Shown piece by piece: positions 47,801-57,739 of a DNA stretch of 64,000 nucleotides; positions within the stretch are counted from its first letter, which is position 1; each line of letters begins with the position of its first letter. Location of the stretch: positions 64,076,929 through 64,140,928 of the forward strand of contig CM049312.1 in NCBI GenBank assembly GCA_026874595.1, in the 5' to 3' direction. The DNA comes from Sipunculus nudus. Its lineage: Eukaryota; Annelida; Sipuncula; Golfingiida; Sipunculidae. The translations under genes were made by a program, and so were the position numbers. Under the pieces are notes generated by a model. It ran no database searches. It was not told the origin of the DNA and worked only from the letters and a program-made list of their open reading frames with translations.

Positions 47801-50800
47801 CCGTCATCACTGCTCAACCCTGTTCAAATTTCATAGTATCGTACACATCTCACATCTAGAGAACATCATAAAAACTTCCGAATAATAAAACGTAGGATGA
47901 AGCAATCTGATTGTTAATGTCACCGGCGGAATCAGGACGGCAAATTTTATCATGGGTCGATGGTAATAAAACGAACCAGCCCTCAGGTGTTTCCAATCAG
48001 ACTAACATAAACTGAATGGATGAAAATTAAATAAAATAAAAATAAAATACAGTATACAAATTGACGTTTATGTGAAAAAGAGGGAAATTAATTTAACAAA
48101 AATGGCTAAAATAAACTGGAATAATCAAATAATGGTTACAAGAAGATGATGATAAAATTTTGATTACAGATTAAACCATTTAAGGCAGACAGTGGAATTA
48201 ACTCAAGAATTGTGTCAATCAAACGGCAAACCATGACAATTAAATTAAGTTCGGCTACACACAAAGTACTAAACTCTTCTACGGACTCTGCGCCCAAAGT
48301 ATGAAGGGGCGATTATGTTTTCAGTTTTTAATAGAAAATCTGTGCTTCAATTCTTTAAATATCGTATATAAAGATGATCCAATCATTTTTTTATTATATC
48401 TTTCATACACGAACAATAAAGTTAAAACGATTAAAGGGGCCTAATCACCTAGCATGTTGATTTATAACAGAAATTAGCTTCTTCTCTATAAAATGAGTTT
48501 GTACCTGAAAAAAAATATTTTCCTTAAACCATTTGCTTATTCCTGAAAAAGAGAATGTTAAAATAGTGGACTGGACGCGATCACAAGTTTCAACTAAATC
48601 ACAACGCGTGCATCGCTCAGGCCACTACACGTGTCAATAACTAGATGCCCTGACTGACTTGGGCCAAAAATGTAATACCTGTTTCCGCCAGCTGAGACAT
48701 CGCTTGTTGCGGCTCACAAACGGACCTCACGTGCCCTTATTATAGTAAACATACGCATGTGAATTGACTGTGCTTACCAACACGCAGAACCATATCAATG
48801 TGTTTGACAGCCGTATGGAAGGTACTGAGACTGTGTGCTGAGATGGTTGTGCTGGAAACTTTCGTTTAAAGCAAAACTGTACTGATAGTGTGAAAATATA
48901 GGCTTTGCTCATAGGATTGGTCATAATTATTTCCCTTTAAAATATACGAATAAAAATCAAACAGATGTTTATGTGAAGAATATGTTATATGAATAAAAGA
49001 CAGGTTGCAGTTTATATAACTAATCACAACAGTTTATTTGTCTGACTTGATCTTGTTAGCCTTTTGAATGATTCAGTATTCTGTTGGTTTGTTATTTTGC
49101 ATGGTTCAGTCTACATAAACCATAAAATTCCACTTTAAGTATCGCCAAGATAGTGCTGAAGTACGGGCTTATATTAACATAAATCGATAAGCCACTTCTT
49201 ATATATACTGAGTGTGAGTTACTAGGCATGTACCAGAAGGATGGCATTTCTTACGTTGATTATACCAAAGCAAAACATGCAGATGTTTTATTCATGGACG
49301 ACCTTGGAAGTATTGTGCAGTGATTTTCTGAAAAGAAATGATCTTTCAAAAATTCAGTTAACCCGAGTTATAGGCACGACTGGCGTGATACGATTATCGA
49401 ATGCGGAAAAAAAATCAGACTCTGACAATAATCAATATGATTATCGATTGCTCTAGTTTTAAATGTTATACATGTGAACAGGAATCCGTTTAAGATTAAG
49501 TAATTCCGGATATTTATGTCGAGGAAAATAGTGATTTGAGAGTGTCTATTAAATTATTCCAAAGTCAAATGGAACCTACCATCTGTTTGGGTTCACCAAA
49601 ACAATGCAGCATTTCTCTCACTGCGAAGTCGCGTTGGCGTGTATCGATTGCCTGGTAGTTGCGCCTTTCTGACGAACAGAATGTCTGTCGACTAAGTCAG
49701 ATTGGCATTACAAGTTAAAACAAAAACTACGGGAAAATCATGATGGTGGAACAGGTTGTTTCTTCTTCATTTTGATAATTCCTCATCGGTTACATATTTT
49801 TATTACACTACGTACATCAGGCAAACCGATAACTCTGTTTATTTTATTTTAATAATGATTCTAACTTAGCTTCTTAATAAATCTGCTTCACACGTTTGTT
49901 GCATATCTGGCCTCTAACATGCATGTCTCCCATGGATTCCCTGAATGAAAGTTTTGTCGGGGAAACCACACAGAGATGGGACACCCTTCCGCGATTGGTC
50001 TTTTCTACCTAAAACGAACCTCCTCCTGACAGGACGTTAGACGGCCGCTACTACTTTTCTGAACAATCAAACATTAAAAAAAAAATTGTTACGTTCAAGA
50101 AACACTTTCTGTTTACATTTCACGTGCGCATGCTTGCAAAATACTACTTATTCCGTGAAGTCCTTACCACAGAAATACAAATGTGTATGTAATTTGGCTT
50201 GAAACATTCTTGTTCAGTTAATATTTTTGATATTAACACTTGTGCCATATGTGTATTTAGAAGCCGAAGTGAATTGTTGGGTTCCGATTGCGACGCCCAC
50301 AATCCCTAACCAGCAGAGTCATAGTTTTGTGAGTCCGATTCTGCGCAGTGTGAGAGATGGGGTTTGATGCATTGGTTTATTTATTCACTTTTTCGTTTAT
50401 CAGGGATACTCAGAAAGGTACCTATTATGCAAAGCGATAAATAAGGATTGCAATTACAGTGCAGTTTTGGACATAACTGCCGTAATAACTAAAAATAAGA
50501 CATATGTCTGAACTGAATAACGTTAAATCTTGTATTAAGATTGGCATACTGGTAGACGTGGACATTTGCATATATGTGAGAGACACTCCGGCCATAAAGA
50601 ATATTGGTATTTTACGCTAAGCCCTCACTTATTATCTATATTACCATGTATCGTGGGATCTAAGTTTTGTCCTTCAAACCGGTGTCGGATAACCTGACCA
50701 TAATGATATGGCAATAATAATTAGCCTAATAATGATTAAGTTTTCTAAAAGGCAATCATGAATTCCTGTCATTGATATCTACAGATTTTCGATATAAAGC

Positions 50801-50927
50801 ATTGCAAGTAATGTATTGTTTAATGATAATGCTACATTTCATAAGGTTTGATTCTATAAGTATATTTTATTTTCTTTATTTATCTTATACAACTGATATT
50901 TCTATGATTGGAATTAAAACAATGAGG

Positions 50928-50992
<65 letters not shown>
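44865..50992 (+). repeat. Large tandem array, unit 3 (6,128 bp)
   Basis: The unit is collinear with unit 2 and shares with it the ~350-bp segment at 46,035-46,400 that unit 1 lacks. It has lost about 255 bp at 45,446 and smaller pieces near 46,950, 47,055 and 47,424. It ends in a (TA)n tract (50,928-50,992) that is directly followed by an LTR rather than by a fourth unit. No conserved coding frame is seen. Confidence 0.9.
50928..50992. repeat. (TA)n tract at the end of array unit 3
   Basis: About 65 bp of TA repeat with a TATG interruption near 50,944. It is interrupted at its right end by the LTR retrotransposon. Confidence 0.95.
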
Positions 50993-50996
<4 letters not shown>

Positions 50997-51778
50997 ACAG
51001 GTGCTCTTTTATTGTGTGACACGTGCGGAACTCGTGTTGATGTTACATTTTATGTTTAATCCGTACTGGTTGAACTCTCGTTGTCATGTGGGCCTTAGGT
51101 TTTCACGCCTGGTCGTGGGTCACGTAATGAGCCTTGCATGTGGAGGTTCGCACAGCGATGTCTTCTCGATAATTCCTGAACGTGTGTTGTGCAAGACCTT
51201 ATAGACTGTTCGAGAAGTGGAAAATTCCCGGCTTGAGGTGTGAAGGTATATAAAGGCGCCCGGTTTTTTTTTAGCACCAGGGGGCAGACAGCAGAGCAGA
51301 TTCCAGTAGACGTAGAAGCGTGTGTCAGATTCTAAGACCTTATCCGACGAATGTGGCAATTATACATTTCCAAAGACTTTTTCCTGGATTTTATACATTT
51401 GGACTTCAGTTTACTTTCTGGATGTTGCAAGAACTTCCCACAGGACTGTCATTCTCCGAGAGTTTACATTTAAAGGACTTATCGTGGTGACGGTATTGGC
51501 ATCTAGGTATTGTACCATTATCTTTCTGTGTGATTGTATTGACTTGTTGCTATAACGCTGTTTTACTGTATAATTGTATTGATTTATTGTATTGTATTGT
51601 TAGGGTTGTTTAAAGAAGAAATTATAGTTATTTGTTAACAAAAAAACACTGATTTCTTTATTCATTCCCCTAGACATTTCACGCTGCCTAGTGTTACAGA
51701 ATCTGATCTTTTTTATCTCCATTACAAAATATGTGTTCATCACGCATTCGTGATCTGTTTATATAAGGTTCCGTAACA
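50993..51778 (+). mobile_element. 5' LTR of family L1 retrotransposon
   Basis: The LTR starts TGTTACAGGTGC and ends GGTTCCGTAACA, 786 bp, closely similar to the solo LTR at 10,726-11,535 (minus). It is a 5' LTR because a primer-binding-site-like sequence and the start of gag follow. A TATA box lies at 51,247-51,255. It abuts the (TA)n tract that ends array unit 3, so that tract was the target. The open frames inside it (51,095-51,359 minus, 51,322-51,555 plus) are not genes. No 3' LTR is present in the window. Confidence 0.88.
51247..51255 (+). promoter_or_regulatory. TATA box in the 5' LTR
   Basis: TATATAAAG follows a conserved GAGGTGTGAAGG word in both L1 LTR copies, and the leader-like sequence follows. 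It is the probable U3 promoter. Confidence 0.6.
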
Positions 51779-51785
51779 TAAAATT

Positions 51786-51802
51786 TGGTGCTCGTCCGGG
51801 AT
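51786..51802 (+). promoter_or_regulatory. Primer-binding site of the L1 element
   Basis: TGGTGCTCGTCCGGGAT begins seven bases after the LTR end. It is the complement of a tRNA 3' end with CCA and closely resembles the proline-tRNA primer site known from other retroelements (about 16 of 18 positions by eye). The exact tRNA is uncertain because one base differs or is missing in the first few positions. Confidence 0.65.
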
Positions 51803-51946
51803 GCTTACTAGTTTTCAAATTTATTAGGCCTTGACCTGTACATTGTTTTATCATACCTTGTTTATAGATTACATATTGTTTACGGTACATTGTTTACAGG
51901 ATTTATCTCAGTGTTTTTTTTTTTGTTATTGTTTTAAAATCTTAAC

Positions 51947-52293
51947 ATGGCAGATTTCAAACCTGAGACATTTGTTGACGAAAAAAGCTTTGAAAAAGCC
52001 TGATATCATTGCTAAAATCATGCAAGGTCCTATTAGCAAAGGTTTAATTGAAGAGACTGAAGTTTAAACATAAAAAAATGACAGCCCTGCTATGCAACTA
52101 GAATTGAAAAAGTTAGAAATGCAACATGAGCTAGCATTAAAACAGTTAGAATTAGAAAAAGAGAGAGAAGAGAGGGAAGAACATGAAAGGTTAGAAAGAG
52201 ACAGACTAGAAAAAGAAAAAGAAATTGAGTTAAAACGACTGGAGTTAGAAAGACTTAAAGTAGAACGTAGTCTAAGTGCTGCCCCAATTCACA

Positions 52294-52298
<5 letters not shown>
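51947..52298 (+). pseudogene. Broken 5' part of a gypsy-type gag gene
   Basis: An ATG at 51,947 opens a frame of 18 codons (start MADFKPETF) that ends in a stop. The gag-like sequence continues in another frame to a stop at about 52,067 (ending KGLIEETEV). A third open stretch (52,092-52,298) encodes a highly charged Glu/Lys/Leu coiled coil with repeats of KxLExE and RLExERLE type. A short N-terminal domain followed by a charged coiled coil is the usual start of gag in Ty3/gypsy elements of this type. The capsid part, pol and the 3' LTR are missing; the sequence runs into a (TA)n tract at 52,299. The frameshift and the truncation make it non-functional. Confidence 0.65.

Positions 52299-52368
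<70 letters not shown>
52299..52368. repeat. (TA)n tract ending the gag fragment
   Basis: About 70 bp of pure TA repeat. It may be the right-hand part of the tract into which the element inserted, brought next to gag by a deletion, or a later expansion. The sequence after it (from 52,369) does not start with the TGACCACATT of the array unit. Confidence 0.9.
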
Positions 52369-52370
<2 letters not shown>

Positions 52371-53638
52371 TTCAGTTGCCCTTGCAAATTATTTAGGCCC
52401 TCTCCTCTCCCTCAATCCTGGCGACGCCTCTGAGTTAGACAAGCAAATGATGACTATAACATTACAGAATGTTTTTCCTGTTCCGAATATCTACCATATA
52501 CAATATACATTGTGAAATGCCAATGGGGTTTCTGCGATATCATATTTTTGCGATGTTAGATTGCCATTCTTTCACCGGATACCTACCTTAGTGGTAGTTT
52601 TGTAATAAGAGAAATATGTATAAACAATAATCACATGTATTCACATGTGGACCTCACTACCAAAAGTTATCCTTAATTCAAGGTTTCTATCCTCAAAGCC
52701 ACCCTTCAGCGGAATCATTGGATAAAACAACATCCGCGTATCTTTAATTGCGGCGAATTAATATAATTCAAATATGGAAGTAATATAACACATACAGATA
52801 ATTAATGTAAGTGATAAATCAAATAATAAATAATGCATTAACAAATAAAAATAAATCGATATGTGAAGATAATTAATAAAAAAAAAATAAAAAAAAGTAA
52901 GGAGTGATGAATAGAGTTTAGACATATATTAACTTCATATTGAAGATAAGGATACCGCAAAATACTCTCTGAGCAGCAGTAATTGTCGTCCCAGCTATTT
53001 TGGAAAACCTGTGTTTGGTAACGACATGATCGATATCTGCACAATTGTCAGTTATATCTACAGAGATCAAGGGATGTGAGGTAGATCGATCATAAGCAAC
53101 CAGATGTTTACAGTAAACTCTTGAAGACTTTCCTCAACCCCAGATAAAACGTAGACTCTTTAATCTATAATTGGTTCATATTTCCAAGAAGAGACGATAC
53201 TAGTTTCCGACCTATGCGCTTCAAGAGATACACTGCCTGTAATTCAATTTATGCTCTGGTCTTTACTGTGTTCGTAAAAATTGGCTCAGATACGTTGGTG
53301 CGTTATAAAGTATATATGGAACTTAACCTCATATTGTTTTGATCCCAAGTCTTTCTCATGTCTGAGAAATTATGTTGATTACCTCATCCTATCTTTTAAA
53401 TCAAGGCACAAAATATACATACATTTTTTACTGGATCTAGGACGTGTCATGAAGGTGAAAGCTTTATCCCCGGTTTCGTGCCCGTCTGGAAAAATAGAAA
53501 AAGCACGATGGAATATCTTCTTTCTAATTTCTTAAAAAAAGTGTATGAATGCCGGATAGCGATTGAGCTGTTAATAAAAATCAAAAATCGAATACGCCTA
53601 AATGATATACTATGTTTGGTGCATATACAAATATCTTT

Positions 53639-53671
<33 letters not shown>

Positions 53672-54639
53672 AACGTGTATGTGTTAGAGCGAGTATATGG
53701 TTAAATGAAACAATGTCTATTTGATTATCGGGAACGAAGTCAAAACCGCGGGGTCGGCGCGGATCGGCTTAATGTGTTCTACAAGGAGCCCGATCAACCA
53801 TGTTAATTTTAAATACATATGAATATTCAGTAGTCATAAATCATTATTCGTTAGAGATTTTGGAATGAAATGTACGGAAAAAATAAGAAAGAACAAACCT
53901 CTGGTTGTGACATTACATAAAACGTATTATTTGTTTTACAAAGTCGCCTACCCGCCGATAACTAAGTCTTGTTCTGAACATATCATTTTTGCATTTTAAG
54001 CATTTCTTGTAGATTATATTTAAGATCATTAAGAACATTGTGCTTCAGCTACACATAGTCAAATCCTGACGGCAGTAAGAGTAAACGCAACCAATCATCG
54101 TCCGGGCATTGATTGGCATTTTCCCCTGCATCATCCTAGGATCAAAAGCTCAAGGATAAAATGGTCAATTGCTCTCTGTCCGAGATAGTATTAGATCGAT
54201 CTTCCCCTGTCCTTTGGTTGACAAATCATACAGGAAAGAGATTGATCTGCATTCAAGTCATGTAATATCCATGATAAAGCACCGCAGAAAAGTAGCCATG
54301 GTGTCGTTAGGGAAAAACTAGAAGCCATATGTCTGCCAAAATATATCTGGCTTTTACGGATATACTGTTCGTTATTCAGCTGGTGGTAGGCTTCTAGGCC
54401 TTGCTACGCACTATGGGACACTTTTTGCCATAATGTGCCGTAAGTGCAGAATGTAAAAAAAAATGAAAGAGGAAATTTTGGGAATATAATCAGTTAGATA
54501 TGTGGGAGATACAGGTTTCATCTTTTCATCACGTTTCTTTTTTAAGGGTAGGTCCATGGACTGTTAGTGGGTCTGTCAAGTTAATGATGATGAAGCTATG
54601 CATACGAGGTATGTTGTCATTAAACCTTCTATGTTTCTG
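52369..54639. other. No supported gene
   Basis: The start (52,369-52,515) is open in one frame (ALANYLGPLLSLNPGDASELD) but I cannot link it to gag or any domain. The rest is AT-rich, with a (CA)n-(TA)n microsatellite at 53,639-53,670 and no recognised gene. Confidence 0.4.
53639..53670. repeat. Compound (CA)n-(TA)n microsatellite
   Basis: CA repeats followed by TA repeats, about 32 bp in all. Confidence 0.9.
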
Positions 54640-54815
54640 GTTAAGCATTGGGTTAGGACTATTCATGAAGTCACCGCCTGTCGTTAAGACATTACAGCAA
54701 ATTTCTGAGGCTCAAGCGGGAATTCACCATTTTACCAAGCATTGAGGCATCGGCGGGATATGAACCGGAGAATTTCAACTCCGAAGTCCAGTGTCTTAAC
54801 GAATAGGCTTAGTTA
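54640..54815 (-). repeat. tRNA-derived SINE-like repeat, family C
   Basis: On the minus strand, AAGCCTATTCGTTAAGACAC, then CTGGACTTCGGAGTTGA, then TCTCCGGTTCATATCCCGCC resemble the A-box, anticodon and T-arm of a tRNA. The loop CTTCGGA would place TCG (arginine) as anticodon. The B-box GGTTCATATCC deviates by one base or two. The body continues toward lower coordinates but its end is unclear; only one copy is seen. A functional tRNA is unlikely because the acceptor and D arms do not pair well. Confidence 0.45.
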
Positions 54816-57042
54816 AAATCCTGATGCTTGGTTACAAACGCATAATGGTGCGATTACAATATAGGATAAGTGGGCAATCATAATAATCATGGGCAATTTT
54901 ACGATTGCTTCGGTTTAATTTACAAGGATCCTTGTGCTATCGGATTGATATGAGAATACAGAGAGTACATGTAATAAATCATTTGCTGAAAATATATTTT
55001 TTCTTTAATTTTCTTTACCGTGGCAAATTAGATGGAAGATAAACTTAATAAACACTTTGTTTTAGCGCATTTTGTCAACAGGGTAATCATATGTTCATTA
55101 ACTTCATTTGCATAGATGATATATTATCGTCATTTTCCTTTCTCATGCTCCTGTTTAAAGCGATGTGTCCCTCTACTTCCTCATATTGTTATTGAAACAA
55201 ATGGATCTAAGAAGATATACTGCTCCACTACCAGACATACAACTCATCTGGCATTCTGTTGTTCTCTAATTCAATATTGCCAATATTGACAGGGCGACTC
55301 TCCAATTTTCCTCGTGACAGATTCATCAAATGGCTGTCTGAAGCCAGAACTGTGACAGTGTCCTTTCTCATATATTCATGTTTAAAGCAATATGTCCCCT
55401 CTACTTTCGTGTATCATGTGACATTATATAAAGGTCCTTTAAAGGATTGTCGCAAACAATGTTTCCCAGCATGTCTTTTAAAAGCAGCCGCCCACTTCAT
55501 GCGGGATTTGGCATAACTTGTGTGCTAGATGAATATGTTTACATTTAAATATAATTAAATCTAGTGGTTTATCGCATTCTTATTGGAATAATAAAACCCT
55601 GCAATTTAATATCACTTCTGATAGACAGATGTTGCCTTATTTCTTTTAATATGTTTAGTCCTGTATTGTTTTGATTATGAATAAGAAACTCGCCATAATT
55701 TTGCAAATGGGAAATTGCTTGAATTTTCTCAGGAGTAATATTACATTAGATCAAATCTGCGGCAACCCCGGAATCACTTTTCTTCAATTATTCCTTAGTT
55801 TGAAAAAAAAAATTAAATAAACTAATAAATATCGATTCATAATAAAATATTATGGTTATGTTAAATTGAATTGTGCAAACTCTCAAAAGACAAGGGAAAG
55901 GGATCTTGCAACCAAGAAAAGCGGATTATTTCAGAATTCAATATGAGTAAAAAGATAAAATCATGTTTATTTGGTATTTGGAGTTATATAGCTATTTCAA
56001 AGAGTAACTTATGTGTGATAACATCGTACTGTCAAGAATAATTGCAAATAGATTAGCTTGTTTCCTGTTAATTTGGCCTGGTTTATTTATCCTTATTATT
56101 TAAACATCATTTTATAAAAAACAGATTGAATTGAATTCGTGCTAGCAAATAGCGTTAGAATTAAAAGTACTAATTTTGAAAGCTCAATGTTTGGAGATAA
56201 GAGTGTGCACTTTGTTTAATATCCTTTATTTCAGCACCTTACGTACAAAAGACATACTTGCAAACAACAAAATACACTTGCAAATAAAACAGTATACAGA
56301 AACAATTAGACAATATTGTAGACACAAAATTACATGAAACGAACTAAACTGAGTCGGTAATATGTGCTCTATACTTTTTTCGATAGTTGGTAAGGAAATG
56401 AGATCCCACATTTTCACCCGTTATTTAACATTAGTCTTGCTTACAGTTGCGCCCATACATTCAATATCATCATATATTTCATAAAATAAAATTTCCATTG
56501 CACTCATTGTTTTCTACAGATAATTTACCTGTGAAAATAAAGAAAAAAAAACACATGTGTCACACCATTCCGTTATTGAAAAGCACATCACTCCTGGCAG
56601 ATATTTTATTATATATTTTCCATTTCCCCTTTCACATAGATGAAATAAGTAAATCATAGTAAATAAATTTTATTATGCTGTTAACAAATGTACATTTTAC
56701 ATTTGTACTTTCTGAAAAGTCATTTGTGACTTCTCGTCACGCGACTGCGCCAAAGAACACTAAAATCCATGATTTATCAGATAAACATGTGTGAGTATTC
56801 CCTTGGGTCCAAAAGAAGTTGGTAAAAATAACATGCTAGACGTACATTCTTACATTGTTCATGTAAGGGACTCCCTAATGAGACATTTTTTTGTCGGTAA
56901 CCTGGCGCTCGGCCCGTCAACCGCCCTCATAAAGAAAATATATGACCAGCCAGGCCATCTTGTATAGTTAGAGCGACACATTAGTATCTAGTTTGGGTTT
57001 CCATGCTTGCCGTCTTTATGCTTACTCCTACTTTTGTTGCTG
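54816..57042. other. AT-rich DNA with no supported gene
   Basis: Frames at 55,259-55,516, 56,226-56,417 and 56,447-56,659 have no domain or splice support. Nothing else is recognised. Confidence 0.45.
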
Positions 57043-57094
<52 letters not shown>

Positions 57095-57103
57095 TCTCTC
57101 TGA
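57043..57103. repeat. Poly(C) and (CT)n microsatellite
   Basis: A run of about ten C bases leads into about 50 bp of CT repeat with one CA interruption. Confidence 0.95.
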
Positions 57104-57212
57104 AAATTAAGGAAACTAGGATCCCGTCCGTAGAAAACCCTGAATCTTCTGCACTGTAAGTGATGAACAAAAGTTTATCCAAGACCACCACAATAATTAT
57201 ACCTTTCAGAAA

Positions 57213-57214
<2 letters not shown>

Positions 57215-57286
<72 letters not shown>
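57215..57286. repeat. (TA)n tract next to the possible Penelope-like segment
   Basis: About 70 bp of TA repeat directly before the segment at 57,287. Confidence 0.95.
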
Positions 57287-57288
<2 letters not shown>

Positions 57289-57600
57289 CGAGAGAGTGAC
57301 GCCTAACTAATCTATTATCACACAAGCTTTCGAAGCGCACATACTTCTTCGTCAGGTGGCAAGTGGGAAGGGTGGAGCTAGTCCTTAACAGTTATCGTGC
57401 ATGTATCGTGCCACTGTATGAATTTTATACTATTGTCTGGTATATATCTTAAAACTGTTTTTTAGTATTTTAGACTTTTATTCGATAAAAGACTTTTAGT
57501 GTATTACGTTTAGAGCAAATGGGTTTTAGTCTATATAAAATAAATTTATTATTATTATTATTATGATTATTATTGTTATTATTATTATTAGTCTGTCTAA
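57287..57600 (-). mobile_element. Possible Penelope-like element end with hammerhead-like core
   Basis: Read on the minus strand, CTGACGA (57,349-57,355), a small GAAG/CTTC stem-loop (57,332-57,347) and CGAAA (57,327-57,332) occur in the order and spacing of a hammerhead ribozyme core. Hammerhead motifs are known in the terminal repeats of Penelope-like elements, and the CCTGACGAAG / CGAAAGC layout is typical of their ends. One extra A lies between CTGACGA and the stem, so the fold may be degenerate or a false match. A (TTA)n tract (57,546-57,590) and a (TA)n tract flank the segment. No reverse transcriptase or GIY-YIG coding sequence is present. Confidence 0.35.
57546..57590. repeat. (TTA)n trinucleotide repeat
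   Basis: ATT/TTA repeats with GAT and GTT interruptions over about 45 bp. Confidence 0.85.
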
Positions 57601-57676
57601 ACAGCGTCACTTCTACTTTAAGCCTTCACTTTGACTCCAGACTAACATGGCTATACCATTTATAATTATAATTATT

Positions 57677-57697
57677 ATTATATATATATATATATAT

Positions 57698-57737
<40 letters not shown>
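57677..57737. repeat. (TA)n tract
   Basis: About 60 bp of TA repeat with two short interruptions, preceded by an ATT-rich run. Confidence 0.95.

Positions 57738-57739
<2 letters not shown>

Noticed and set aside
54745-54815. Functional tRNA-Arg gene on the minus strand
   Set aside because: The anticodon and T-arm look tRNA-like, but the acceptor and D arms do not pair convincingly and the B-box is imperfect; a SINE head fits better.
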